Shown here: positions 1 through 12,660 of the stretch, piece after piece
Layout: every line of letters begins with the position of its first letter
Position numbering within the stretch: the first letter of the stretch is position 1
DNA from: Metellina segmentata
Taxonomy: Eukaryota; Arthropoda; Arachnida; Araneae; Tetragnathidae
NCBI GenBank assembly: GCA_947359465.1
Contig: OX375873.1
Span: 57,693,573 to 57,757,572 of the forward strand
DNA length: 64,000 bases
Reading direction: 5' to 3'
Program-made: the position numbers and the translations under genes
The notes under the pieces: generated by a model
The model's database searches: none
Told to the model about the DNA's origin: nothing
The model's input: the letters and a program-made list of their open reading frames with translations, nothing else

Positions 1-3000
1 CTAGTTATGTCATAGGAGACGCAAAAGTATAAATTAACACGAGTTGACACCCATCTCATCATTTAAAACCCTAAACACCTTACGGCAAAACAAATTAATA
101 AGAAAACAAGCTTCAACCAGCACTCGTTTCTTAAGTTTGATTTACATCAGAGCGTGAGTTCGACGTTCATTTACTTGGACTTATTAAGAACGGTTAAATA
201 GACAGATGTAGAATTTTTTTTATTCTGCTTTCTCTTTTAAATTCCCCGAGCAATGCCTGAAGATAGTAGAATAACCCGCACCTTTTTCAGCAGAGCTGCC
301 ATTTAATATGCGAGACCCGGTTTGAGCTTCGTTAGGCTTAGTGACTCTCTAACTAGGGCTTCTGAAACCGAGAACACAGCGGAACATCTGATTGATTTAA
401 AAGTCATTATGAGTTGAAACATAAATGAGGATTTATGCAGCTCTTCTGCTTGAAAGAAGCATGTAGATGATGCCTTCTTTCAGAAAAGTGTTTAAAATTC
501 CAGGTATGACGTCTATATTCGAACGACGGGAAAATAATCACATCGACTACCATTGAAAATTTATTCGACGGTCTATCATAATCAGTAATGTTGAAGCACG
601 TTTGGCATATTTATCAGTTGAGCTGTCTAACCTCTTTCTAATGCTGAAGTTTTATTCAAAAATAGCACAGTTGCTATTCTACTGTATAATGGAGTCTTGT
701 CTTCTCGAAATAAAAAAGCTAACGTATAGATGCAAACACCAGATATGTTTAACTCAGTATAAATTCCAAGTTCTGCATATCGAAAAAAAATGTTAAGAAA
801 TTTATGTACACATATACATGTGTTACTTTCCTAAAAATACAAAAAAATCGTTCTTGTTATCTTTAAAATTAAATTGAGCAAACCTTTTTACCTTAAACAT
901 TTATATTACTTACATTACTTACGTTTGTAAATATTCAATAGGTAATATGTTTAACGTAACGCATACAGAAAAAATATACTTTTTGTTTGGCTATGAGTAG
1001 ACGCGTGTCAGAAATTCTCTTTTCTGAATTAATGCTTATTCAACAAAAAAATCTAAACAGATATTTCTAATTTATTTTAAAAAGAAAGGTCTTTATTTTA
1101 TTCTTAGTGTTATTGTTAATAATTTATGAATAAATGTTTTATTATTTACACCCAACTTGTTAGAAGAGATGGATTTTTGGTACATCTTTTAAAGCAGATC
1201 TTCATGTTTAGCTATTAAGTTAATCTGCCTTAAATAATCTAAGTATAAGAAAATAAAGTATACTTTATTAATGTGATTATAAAGTGCAAAAATGTATTAA
1301 CTTTCTTAATTCATGTTTTATTATAAACCTATAATTCTTGATTCATATTTTTAAAGAGAAAACTTAATATCTGTCATATTTGCTTCCTACCGACGAAATT
1401 TGTGAGGAAGTCACTTGAATAATCCTCTAAATAAGTTTTATCCGTTTTTGTGAAAGATAATCATTATCAACCCACAAATCGTGAAATAAAAGTTGCCGCA
1501 GCCAAACTAAGCCAGATTCTTACAACATACTCGTAGTTTACCCATACAAACCCATATCTAAAATTTATGTGCTCAGATGATATTTGGTTCTGGTTTCTTA
1601 CTTCACCAGCGCATTTACATTTTTAAGGTTTTCGCATCTATAGCTAATTATTTAAGTATACCTTGAAAACACATGTATTATGTTATAAATTGCTCTGTTC
1701 TGGATATTCATGGTGGTTAGTATTAAATGCGATTTAAGAATCATATCAATGAGATTTTTAGACAGATAGTTGCCTAAAACTAGGAAAAACACATTATAAC
1801 CTAATAGGGAATCAAAGTTGCATGTTCAAAATATCATCGGATGGTCATTTACATTTCATAGGTTCTCTTTAACTTCCTGGAGCAGGTTATTTGACCTTGC
1901 TGCAAATGATGTCATCGTCGATGATGTAAAAAAGAAATGCCACCGTGACTGACTATAATATACCCTTTATGGCTCCAATCCTTAGCTTTAACTGGTATTT
2001 TCAGTGTTTTAACTTTGTTTTATTGAAGGCCGAATAAAACTGTCACTGCGAAAATTTAGGTTCATTGTGAGGCTATACGTATCACACATGGTAAAAGAAA
2101 ACATCATTTGTGAACAAGGCAATACCTTTTAACAAGTTTCCTTACAGTTGAAAACTAAATAACTAACAGTCAGTTGAAGTCCGGTTGTGTGTCGCTTTTT
2201 AGGGAAATGTTTGCGATCTCTCCTGTGTACTTAGATGTTTTATAAAACATTTTGTGGCTATGAATGAGTCAAGGAGATCTAATATTCATATAATTATATA
2301 GAATGTGGTTTGTTTAATCATTTAATTTCACGATTACACGCAAATGAACAAAACAATATATGCCAGATCTTTAGTTTAGAAAAGTTCTTAATATGTCTTC
2401 CAAAATTTATAAATTTACAACCAATTCTCACACATTATATACCTGTACATTTATTATATCATACCTACAATTTATATGCAATGAAGAAATTGATAACGAA
2501 GACCCTATTCAGTGATCTTAAATAATTAAGTTTTAGCTAAAATATTTATTTTTGTTAAATATTTGTATGGTTATTTTCAAGTTTTATCCAATTACTTGCA
2601 AATGTGATTCAATAAATTAGTTGACTTAAGATAATTTTTTTTTATTTCTACGACAATTCTTAAATTGCAGTTTTAGCACATTTTGTTGAACGTGTTTTTT
2701 CTTTGCGTTTTACAGTCTAAATTAAATGTCTTACTTTGTATTAAGAAAGTTTGTGTGAAGATTTATTTTTATAGTGTTATAAAGGACGTCACATTTACCT
2801 ACACGGTACATAAATGACAAATATTAATCCTAAAAGGATTAGACATAGCTCTTTTATCACTAGCAAAATACCGTTTAAATTGAAGCCATGCATAATCACA
2901 CTCTCTGAATCATTAAGAAGCGAAGCAACTGACTTTTTGTATTCAAAGAGGAAACATTAAAAACAGAGGAGTAAAGGAAAAGAATAGAACTTAAGTGGGG

Positions 3001-3400
3001 AAAGCCGTTTTTAATGTTATCTCACAGATTACAAGGTATCTTGAATGACTGTCTAGGCAACAGTAGCTTCTTGTTAAGAGATAGAATTGATAAAGCACGT
3101 TTTTAGTTGGTAGGTATAAAAACGATTGTGTCGCTTGTGGCAAGTCAACCAGATAAATAACGTTGCACACTCCAAACGTTTGTGGTTTTTACCCAGTAAA
3201 TCCACAACACACTTTAAACGCGATAACCTCCAACTGCCATACGTGTTTTACACCTGAATGCTTTCAGGTGATTTTATGTCGTGCGCTTTGTGAATACGTT
3301 GTATTTAAATCACTTTCTGTTGGTGAATGAATAAGGATATCGGATAATTAAGTGTAATGCAAAATATCTCCGTCTCCCTTGTGCATTTTATTTCAGATGA
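1..3400. other. AT-rich DNA, no feature recognised
   Basis: Very AT-rich sequence with only short chance ORFs (under 75 codons). I see no domain, tRNA, repeat array or transposon end. It is probably intergenic or intronic. Confidence 0.6.
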
Positions 3401-3402
3401 TA

Positions 3403-3960
3403 CACCACCCTACAATAATGGACCGGACGCCAGCGGATTTGCATAAAATCCGGCTACTGGTTTGGTGTGTTTTTCGTGATATGGTCGGGGACTTTTGCAT
3501 GTTGTACCTGGTAAATTGAACGTCGACGCCTACCTGAACATTTTGGACAATCAAGTTCTTGCAATTTTATGGAATGAGCGAATGCTACTTCCAGGAAGAC
3601 AACGCTCCGTGTCAAGTTGCAGCCTCTGTCAAGCAGTGGTATCAAGATAGGGATGTAAAACGTCTTCCCTGGCCTGCTCAGAGTCCCGATCTAAACCCCA
3701 TAGAACATTTGTGGGACGAGTTAGAGCGACGCTTACGGACCAGAGAACCACGTCCGAAATCTACAGCTGAGCTGATGACATTCTTGCAGCAGGAATGGAC
3801 ACAAATACCCATAACTGTTTATATAAACCTCTTTGAAAATATGCCCAGAAGGGTTGGAAGTGTAATTGCAGCAGGTGGGGGACCATATTCTTATTAAAGC
3901 ATATGTTCTTTCCCTTATACCATCACAACTTGCTGTCCGGTCCATTATTGTAGGGTAGGG
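3403..3960 (+). mobile_element. Tc1/mariner deletion derivative, family A copy 1
   Basis: A 558-bp element with 26-bp terminal inverted repeats. The left end starts CACCACCCTACAATAATGGA and the right end, read on the other strand, starts CCCTACCCTACAATAATGGA; they differ at two positions. TA dinucleotides at 3401-3402 and 3961-3962 are the target duplication typical of Tc1/mariner. The left repeat runs within about 60 bp into the middle of a transposase gene, at the position equivalent to the conserved VWGCF motif. The DNA-binding half and first catalytic Asp are therefore missing. A second copy at 53375 has the same junction, so the deleted form itself transposed, using a transposase supplied in trans. 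Confidence 0.9.
3445..3897 (+). pseudogene. Tc1 transposase, C-terminal half
   Basis: The open part (3559-3897, 112 codons) is the C-terminal DDE-transposase core of a Tc1-like element. Visible motifs are QEDNAPCQVA (second catalytic Asp), LPWPAQSPDLNPIEHLWDEL (catalytic Glu in PIEHLW) and the terminal MPRRVGSVIAAGGGP. A full Tc1 transposase has about 340 residues; the helix-turn-helix domains and first Asp (usually in FTDES) are absent. Compared with the copy at 53375, about 14 bp is missing near 3556, just before the intact stretch, which breaks the frame with the upstream VWGCF-like remnant. The product cannot be catalytic. The terminal inverted repeat follows about 35 bp after the stop codon. 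Confidence 0.9.
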
Positions 3961-3962
3961 TA

Positions 3963-5350
3963 TGTTTATTAGAAAAGGAATTTAAAACAACTTTATAAGT
4001 TTGTAAATTATAAAAGATTTTAAAAAGACTTACCAGTGAGTAGAAGTGATAATATCCAAAGCCTCCAAGGTCCTCTCTCCTTCATCGTTAATTTTCCGAT
4101 TAATTTCCGTTTGTGAACTGTAGAATAAAGGAAAATAATTTGTAATATAAACTTATATGTAAATTTCAGCATTCAGATTGTGAATTCCACTTAAAACTTG
4201 ATATTAATTAATCAAAAAATTATAGTTAGGAAACTTTCGTTCAATTTTATTACTTTACTGTTCCATTACTTAATTGTTTTAAGTTACGACCAGCTTGCGA
4301 ATATTTTCGTAATGATCATTAGAATACTTGCAAAAATCCTATTCGTTCCAAAGAAAACCGTGCAAAGAGGAATATCTGCTGTTATTTATATAGTTAAAGT
4401 ATACAAATTAAAGGATTGAAGGTCAGATTTAAATCACATAAGATTTTTTCACTTTCTCTGGAGGTCATATTATTTCTTTCAAGTTAGAAAGTTGCGTTGC
4501 ATTGTTTGACTAAAAATGAATTGACTAATATTGTTATTTGTTTTTTTTAATTAAAGATTAATCTTTGTTTTAGAGCAGATATGCTTTTAGTGAGTTTTCT
4601 TTAATGAGATCTACCTACAACTATGCGCAATATTCTTCGGTTCGTTCTCACTGTAGCATATTATTCCTAATTTTCCAAGCATTATTTATTTAATTTTCTC
4701 AAGCATGATTATACATGAAAGTACAATTCAGGAAGCGTTATACGATGTGTGCAAGGAAAATTAATACTAAACTACTAATGATGTACTAATTATTAATTGT
4801 AGTGATGCTATATGAAATTTGGTAAATTAATTGAACAGAGATTTTGTAACTATAGTATATAGATTAATTTATTTACAAAACTTATATGTGCACTGATTAA
4901 AACAAAATTTGTCAATTTTTTGATGAACTTTAGGGTAATGGTTCCGATCTATCTTATACAGCTATACTACATGTAGTAGCTTACAAAATAAATGGTTAAC
5001 TCACTTAGATTTATTTTCGAGTATCAAAATTAGTAAGTCTTATACATATCTAGGAGAAATTTTAGTCGTGTGTCGATATGCAAAACTTGAACTTTTATCG
5101 AAGGTTAAAGGTAGGTCATATAATATATGAGGGTATAAATGGAGGTAGGTTATAGGTCTATCGTATGTTTTGAGTAGAAGGAATTCGAAAGAAGAACGAA
5201 ATTCGGACAAATGTTACGGTCAAAGGGAATAGTGAATTGACGTCGTCGCTCTGAAATAATAACCGTTTGTACTTCTTTAAAAAATTTCCTAATGAATTAT
5301 TATTTATAGTGTAAACTACCTATACTATCCGGTTTCGTCCGATAAATTTT
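3963..5350. other. AT-rich DNA, no feature recognised
   Basis: No recognisable coding or repeat structure beyond short chance ORFs, for example a 73-codon low-complexity one at 4198-4419. Confidence 0.55.
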
Positions 5351-5620
5351 GCTGCTTTAATCAAACCATGTTTGAAAAAAGCAACATGCCGTGATTCTGT
5401 TTCCTCAGTTGTTTCGTTGCGTCTGCAAACAGCTTTTTGAGATTTTTACTCAGTGCGTGATTGTGTTTTTTCTTCTCCCGATTTCCCAGCTCATTTCAGC
5501 TGCTTCGATCAAACCATGTCATGCCTCTGCTTTTTCAGCAGATTCATTGCGTCGGTTAAGCCTTTTGAGATGTTTGCTCCGTACGTGATTGTATTTTTTC
5601 CTCTTCCAATTTCTCGTCTT
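5351..5620 (+). repeat. Diverged tandem duplication, ~130-148 bp unit
   Basis: The block starting GCTGCTTTAATCAAACCATG (5351) recurs as GCTGCTTCGATCAAACCATG at 5499. The following parts also correspond: CAGTGCGTGATTGTG near 5451 and CCGTACGTGATTGTA near 5579, each followed by a T-rich stretch. Spacing varies between 128 and 148 bp, so the units carry indels. The two overlapping short ORFs here are a by-product of the duplication. Confidence 0.7.
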
Positions 5621-7578
5621 ATCACAGTCATATGGCTCAATGTTAAATTTTGCTTACGTGGTTCTAAGGAAATGAATATTATATTTTTTTGTTAACATAT
5701 TACATGAGTTCATAATTGCATTTTTACTTTTGTGATTCCTTATTTTATTATTTTTGAGTTGTTGAAATCTCTGATTTAAAGTGTAAACACTCCATTTTTT
5801 TTCGGTTAAAAATGAAAATCAATTGAATTTAAACACGAAGCAAAGAATTTTTCACTAGTATTATAGAAAATATTGCACTTTTTATAGGTAACGCAATATC
5901 TTAAGGGCCTTTTTGAATGCATTACAGTTTCAAGTGCCATACAAGCAAGGGTTTGTGTGCATAGGCGGCACTTTTTTAGGAGGTAAACAGCTGATCCTAC
6001 CTTTTAATGGCCGTGGCATCACTGAGCGTCCGTCGGGTCAAATATTTTGGTTAAGATGCTTCATTACTTGGGGGAGGGAAAGTACTGTTTTCGGTATTCA
6101 TTTCCCTTCCGAAAGTTCTTTGTATTGCTTTATCCTTTGCTGCGGGATTTGGGTCAGGTGGTGATTTCGTTCCCCTTAAATGTGTCAGATGCAGCCTAAA
6201 ACTTCCTCCATCGGGAAAGTTGTGGTTAAAATTAATTTCCGCTTATTGCCGTGTGCTGTCTCTACTCACGAAACTGGTTTTTTTTATTATCTTCTTTTTA
6301 AACTCACTTATTTTCGCTTTTTTTTCTTTCAATTTGATCAATTGATAAACGCATGGCTTACATCATGGTGCTTCAGAAACGGGATGTAATGAATCTTTCC
6401 ACCTATTCTTTCGTGTCTGTTTACTCATCTACGTTTCTAAAAGCGAGTGGAAAACATTTTATTTTACAAAAGTATAAGGAGGCTCATTATGGTTAAGAAG
6501 TTAGTTTTCATCATAGCTTAACAAAAGCATTCAGAGAATCGTATTATTTTAAATTTGTCATGCATAAAAAAACGTATCGAAAAATGGATATTCGTTTCGT
6601 TCCAAAAATATTTGTACTTGGATAAAAGGGGCACTCATAATATTTTCAGATATATTCCAGGGATTATTATTAAAAAAATGTACTCGTTATTGAACACGTT
6701 GTCACAATTAAAATGTTTCACACCAATATATTCAGTGGAGAAAAAGGACTGAAGAGCTGAATTCATTATATATATAAATTCGCACGCAGTATGACTTTTG
6801 GAATTATAAATCTTCCATGTCTTGATTTTCCACATTTTTCTCACACTTATTTTATTGAAAGAATTTTGCGTTTAAATAACAAAAACGAATTATGCAACTT
6901 CAATTTCTTAATATACTTCTGAATAGTTGTAATAACAAGTAATCACACCCAACACTGTTTCCCCATGTTTTTAAGGTATATGTACACTAGAAATCACGAA
7001 ACTCGACCAGAATATCAGTAATTGTTTTACTAATTCAAAATATTTTCCTACTTTTGAGCTTCAACCGTTACCAAGATATTGTAAATATTCGAAATAGTTT
7101 TCTAGTTACAAGGGTTTTTCGTTAGGTACTGTCACCACATACAGACATGTTTCCAAAACTTTAAACTCGATTACTATAGAATTGTGTTTTTGCAATAGGC
7201 TGCTTTGTTCAAAACGTGATAACTCCACAATGAATTGATCTATTATAATTATTTTTGAGTCATTTTAATCTATATCATATAGTGGATTCTTTGAACTCCA
7301 ATCGAAGTTATTAGTTAAGAAATGAATTTTTGAACGATTTTTAAATGTTGGAAACCTTGGAAAAAATCTTGATTTTTGAAACTTTTTTGGTGAAAGCCCG
7401 TTTTGTTGCTCTAGTACGACGTTAATTAAAAAATTTCCAATTATTACCTTGGTGAAAAAATTGTAAAAAAAAAAAAAACTTTTATTTCTAGAATCTTTAC
7501 GGATGTTCAAAACATGGAGACAAATAGTAAGAATAATTTCCAACAGGAATAGTCTTTCTGAAAAAAATAGAATTTTTT
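5621..7578. other. AT-rich DNA, no feature recognised
   Basis: Somewhat less AT-rich around 5900-6200, where an 83-codon ORF (5913-6164) does not resemble any family I know. Otherwise low-complexity AT-rich DNA. Confidence 0.5.
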
Positions 7579-7590
7579 AATATCACTGTT

Positions 7591-7919
7591 TCAGCGGAGC
7601 CTGCAATTCTGATGGTTGCGAGATCGGCGCTTGGATCTGGCTAAAGACCGTCGTGTTCGCTAATGGTGGCAAGGGCACGTTAAATAGGTCGCAGTCACAA
7701 AGTCCCCCATGTTCCCATACCAAATCAATACCTCTGGGGGTACCTGATCAGGGGGTTATCGGCCTCTGAATGGGATCTAAATTACGATATGGGTGAATGA
7801 ATGGATGTGTGAAAGGGACCTTCCTGTAAAACGGATGTGTCATGTATGAAGAAGTCCAACCCTCCGGGGCAATCGCACCCCCCAATTGGGCCATATATGG
7901 CCCGCACGACAACAAATAC
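7591..7919 (+). mobile_element. tRNA-derived SINE with intact target-site duplication
   Basis: A 329-bp GC-richer insert is bracketed by a perfect 12-bp direct repeat, AATATCACTGTT, at 7579-7590 and 7920-7931. This is the target-site duplication expected of a LINE-mobilised SINE. The head (about 7600-7650) resembles the second half of a tRNA, with a degenerate B box around GGTTGCGAGATCG. It is followed by CTAAAGACCGTCGTG and GGCACGTTAAAT, words shared with the elements at 23965, 32615 and 35209. The 3' end is AC-rich (ACAACAAATACA). The A box is missing, so the head is probably 5'-truncated. The 64-codon ORF on the other strand is incidental. Confidence 0.8.
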
Positions 7920-7931
7920 AATATCACTGTT

Positions 7932-9540
7932 AAAATAACCATGCTAATTTTCTAATTATATCTAAATTAGATAATTAATAATTAGTTTAATCTAAATTTT
8001 TCACACACTAAAATGAGTTGTAACGCAAACCAATGACCTATTATAAAATATTGGATTTTTAAAGTCAAAATTTAAAAAAAATCTTCTAGTATATACGCAC
8101 ACCTTAAGCTTCAGTTATTTAAATGTTTTATTAGAATAAATAAGAATAGTTATGTTCTCTAACGTTAGACCTATTGAAAAATGACGACATTACTGGAAAA
8201 AGAAACAAAACAATGCAACACACATTCACACACTGCAATGTTTAGGTGTCATTAGTTGAATGATTTTTTTCTATTAGTAATGCTATAAATCCTTTTATTG
8301 GATAGGTATGTACGCAAGAAAAACCGTAAACCGCAACTTCAAAGTACAAGTTAATTCGTTCTGTACTTTTTGAACTAATTTTTGATCTATCAACTCCTAA
8401 AGAACGAATCCTAGAGAGAAAATAGTCCATAAAAATCCTGTGGGTAAATACTGGTATTGCCTTTGGCTCAGCAGTAGACGAAAATTAAACGAGTTATCAT
8501 CAATAAACGGCCAAGAGAGGTCGAAAACACGATCATATGATCTGTATTCAGTTCTCGGAGTCATCGTTTTTTTTATCTGTATTAAAACAAGATATGAAAA
8601 AATGCAATAAATAAAACAAAAGGCTCACCCCACGCCGAGAATCAGTGTTGGGTGTGCCCATCAACCCACAGAGGCGCCAGTGCAGTTTTTCTGCTAAGGT
8701 TTTTCCTCTGAATCAGTCACATGTCAAAAAATACGATCGCAAATTTGATATACCGTACATAATGAGCTAGATAAAATAAATATAGCTATAAATATTCACT
8801 TCAGCTTACTATACCAGTTTGTGTAACTAATCACTTTCCCTTGCCTATCCGGATACTTAAACTTAATTTCCACCCATGTTCTAATCTTTTTCAAAACATT
8901 TTTCTCATCGACCCAAATCTGATCCACAGCAGTTTTTAAAGTTTGGTGTACGATAGTAACTACATCAAGTTGTATCTGATCAAGTTGTTGTATGTCTTAA
9001 ACAAGTATGAAGTTTCTGCTTGAGTAACGGATTTTTCACATTTATGAGACTAGCAATCGATATTGGGCTATAGTCATTCCGGTCCTATTTTGTGCTTATA
9101 GTACTTGTATACGGTCTTGATAAAATAAGCGGCACACCTTGAAGTAATTTTCAAAATGAGACTGACACCAACATACGATTAATGCTTTAAATTTTGATGT
9201 TTCCATTTTATCTTGTAATAAAATATGTAGGTAATTCTACTGATTTAAGTGATGGTCGACATATATTTGGGGATACCTACTGCAATATGGCGTGGAATTT
9301 CGTATGAGTCCTTGAATTATGTCCTTTGGAATATCACACCATGTGGCATTGACCAAGAACGACCTTCTATTGTCTAAACTGTAACTATTTCATAAGCATG
9401 GTATAGAAATTCATTCAACGGCTAATTAACTTCCTTATATGCGTAATTAGAGTGAGGTTGCATTTGGTTTCTCGCTCTATGATCGTTTTTTTCTGAACGA
9501 GGGATAACGGTATCAGAACTTTCAGTTTAAAGACTTCAGA
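7932..9540. other. AT-rich DNA, no firm feature
   Basis: A GC-richer patch at 8625-8720 may be another old repeat fragment but matches nothing else in the window. The remainder is AT-rich with no recognisable gene. Confidence 0.5.
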
Positions 9541-9547
9541 ACCACTA

Positions 9548-9825
9548 TATAGCTTGTTTAACAGAGTTTCAGAGTTCTAAACTTTCGGCGCACTTTGTCT
9601 GTAGTACTAAAATATATTTTTTGCTAAGCGAAGGATAATAAGACAAGGACATATAGTTTAAAGTACATGCTGAACCGCTACAAAAACGTAGGTATTTAAC
9701 TAACGTCACATTGTAGCACTACAACGAACTATTGGCGACAGTCCGGGATCAAGCCCTGAAGGGAAAGATCCGAACTACAAATAGAGCCTGTTAAACAGAG
9801 TTCCAGAGTTCCAACCGCTTGGCTA
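9548..9825 (+). repeat. Fragment of the inverted-arm/SINE family with flanking direct repeat
   Basis: Positions 9688-9775 match the left arm of the inverted-arm elements (TAACGTC, a CACTAxAGCAACACAA-like stretch, ATTGGCGAC, CCGGGATCAA, GGGAAAGAT). No matching right arm follows nearby. The words TTTAACAGAGTTTCAGAGTT (9555 region) and TTAAACAGAGTTCCAGAGTT (9790 region) are a diverged direct repeat of about 45 bp on both sides. This is probably a broken copy, or two overlapping copies. Confidence 0.55.
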
Positions 9826-9831
9826 CCTGAT

Positions 9832-11323
9832 CTGCAAATTAGAAAGAGATATGACGATCATGTTTGCCCAAGAAATCACTTTTATTTTTACTTCCCTGAA
9901 GATATAATAAAACATTTCGAACTCGGCTTATCAATGTTCTGTCATTGTATCCGTTGTACATTCTAGTAGTATTCAGGTATGATGATTACGAAGGGCAACA
10001 GGATCACAGTAGTGGACCCGCCCTTAACAGCATGCACAAATGAGACATGTCTTGAGTTCCACATTGCCCCATTCCTCATTCCTATTATGATGTGACGACT
10101 TAAATATTGTAAAAGAAAAATTAGTTTTGATGGAAGGTAACATCATTAGAGGAAATTTCTTCAAGCTAATAAAGAAACCGCACGAATACTCCCAGATTGA
10201 TATCGATGTATTCAATTTTAGACTTTTCAGGAATAGGCGCGCGTCTCGTATGTTAAAGATACTATTTGGGCTGCTATTGTGTGATGCAATAATCGACGAT
10301 TATAACTATAAAATAATCCTTTCTTTGGCAATGTGCCTAAATCTATCAGTATGTTTCCCACTTGACACGATGGATGAACTACGTGATGTACGTAAGCCAA
10401 CAAGAAAATTAAAAGGTTGTTATCGACAATTAAATTGCGTTTCTTGACCCTTAAGCATTATTATAATACACAAAGACAGTGCAAGTAACGTGTTTTGGGT
10501 ATCATATGAGGATATAGGAAGTCACAAAGGTTAAGCATTATTGACTTTATTAATTTATTCTGTTTTCTATGACGTAATATTTTCACAGAACTGCAATAAT
10601 TTACAGAATTTTTCTGCAATAAAATGCTTGTAATTAGTTGTGTAATTAGCACAAAACGTCCACATAGTTTTCATAGTGTAGCCTTTTCCATATTAAGTGG
10701 CGTAGAATTAAAATTAATAAATACATCAACTGTATTTCTTTCATACATTATCAACTAAAATCCTGTGGAACACAGTTGTCTGTAATGCCTTTATTTTATG
10801 CTTACACAACTAATGTTACTGGAAAGATCTTTAGCAAGTTAAGGTTGTAGTGCTTTAAATAATTTTCATCGCGCAATTATTGAAGCCAACAATGTTGAAC
10901 TGATGAAATTTATTACATGAACTTGAATAACCTTTAAATAAAAGTATACGCTTGAACATAATCAATTTCTAATTCATTCTAATTTAATCTTTTGTGAACA
11001 TTTTAAACTAATCGTCATTTAGTAGCATGCGTAATGACAAAGATTTTTCAAAGCTGGTATTTGTCTTTGAAAGAATGTTTAAATTGCTAAAATAATAAAT
11101 TACGTAATTAGCAAAATCATCTGATGTTTCTAATCGACGACAGAATTCATAATTTTTAAATAGGACAATACCCGAACTTTTTAAACAAAATTTCCAATAT
11201 ATTTTCTTCATTGACCGTTTCTTTATCAAATGCATTATAACTGCCAAATACATTATAATTGCCAAATGTATTACAATTTATGCTTTTGAATTAAATTTTC
11301 AAAGTATGCTATAACTGATAGCA
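9832..11323. other. AT-rich DNA, no firm feature
   Basis: It contains a 106-codon ORF (10127-10447, plus strand) with no recognisable domain and composition close to its surroundings. I regard it as chance. Nothing else is seen. Confidence 0.5.
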
Positions 11324-12343
11324 AACTGAAAATTACAACTAACTTTTCACTGCTTTCGTTTAATGTTTTAAGCTTCCTCTCTAGGGTTTCGAATTTCTCT
11401 TTACCCCAAAAGGGCAGAAACGTAACAATGTAAGTCGTTCTAAATTATGTACGGAAAACTTTCCTAATCTTATGAATACGGTGAGGTGTAAAGTATCGTT
11501 AAATCAAAGCGCATCAATAACCTCACGCTTTACAGTCCGGAGGTGAGTTGTTGAAAGCAAGAGCAACTTCAGAAATAACATTCACATACACTTTCACTTG
11601 TGTTGTGGCTGGGTCAATACCCGATCGCTGTTGGATGGAAGTTAAAAATCTTGCGTCAATTCAAACTGAAAATTACAAGTAACTTTTCAATGTTTCCGTT
11701 TAATATTTCAAAATTCCACTCTAATGATTCGAATTTATCTTTACACCAAAAGGGCAGAAACGTAACAACGCAAGTCGTTCTGAATTATGTACGGGAAACT
11801 ATCCGCATCTTATGAATACGGTGAGGTGTAAAGTATCATTAAATCAAAGCGCATCCTTAGCCTCACGCTTTACAGTCCGGAGGTGAGTTATTGAAGGCGA
11901 GAGCAACTTCAGTAGTAACATTCACCCACACTTTCACTAGTGTTATGGCTGTGTCAACCCCCGATCGCTGTTGGATGGAAGTTAAAAATCACGCGTCAAT
12001 TCAAGCTGAAAATTACAAGTAGCTTTTCAATATTTTCGTTTAATGTTTCAAACTTCCCCTCTAGTGTTTCGAATTTCTCTTTACCCCAAAAGGGCAGAAA
12101 CGTAACAACGCAAGTCGTTCTGAATTTTGTACGGAAAACGTTCCGCATCTTATGAATACGGTGAGGTGTAAAGTATCATTAAATCAAAGCGCATCAATAA
12201 CCTCACGCTTTACAGTCATGAGGTGAGTTGTTGAAAGCGAGAGCACCTTCAGTAGTGACATTCACCCACACTTTCACTCGTGCCGTGGCTGGGCCACCCC
12301 CGGATCGCTGGTGGATAGAGGTTAAACATCTTGCGTCAGTTAC
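11324..12343 (+). repeat. Satellite-like array, three 340-bp units
   Basis: Units begin at about 11324, 11664 and 12004, each with CTGAAAATTACAA, so the period is 340 bp. Units are alignable end to end and largely identical. Each contains AAAAGGGCAGAAACGTAACA, then GTGAGGTGTAAAG and CCTCACGCTTTAC, which could fold as a short inverted repeat, then CGATCGCTGTTGGATGGAAG. The array ends near 12343 as similarity fades into GC-richer flanking DNA. Two units carry 71-codon ORFs exactly one period apart (11600 and 11940). The third unit does not, so they look passive rather than genic. Confidence 0.92.
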
Positions 12344-12660
12344 CCACCTTCTCATAGCTGTATAGCGGCAGGTAACCTTGATCGCCCACCAAGAGCTGAT
12401 CTAGCCCAACCCAGCCCATCCTTAAAATGGCAGTAAAAGCTCAACAGCCCGTACAAATATTGTGACGCACGCATACCATGTAAAGAAAAAGAAGGTGGCG
12501 ACTGACCGCCGTTGTTTGTGCGGATACGTCCACTTTTTCTTTTCAGGAAACGAAACTGCTTTGATTGCGATGCGAAAAGAAAGGATGACGTGAGATTACT
12601 AATGTAGGAGGTTACATTAAGGTTTAGCAAATGCACGGCATTATGCATGAGTTGCTGTGA
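12344..12660. other. GC-richer spacer between two arrays
   Basis: This stretch separates the 340-bp and ~198-bp arrays and is less AT-rich than both. A 98-codon minus-strand ORF (12352-12648) is open across it, but I recognise no domain and cannot support it as a gene. Confidence 0.4.

Noticed and set aside
10127..10447. 106-codon plus-strand ORF as a gene
   Set aside because: No recognisable motif, no promoter or splice context, and composition like its surroundings.
11600..12155. Two similar 71-codon ORFs as a duplicated gene
   Set aside because: They sit exactly one satellite period apart and the third unit lacks an equivalent frame, so they are by-products of the repeat.
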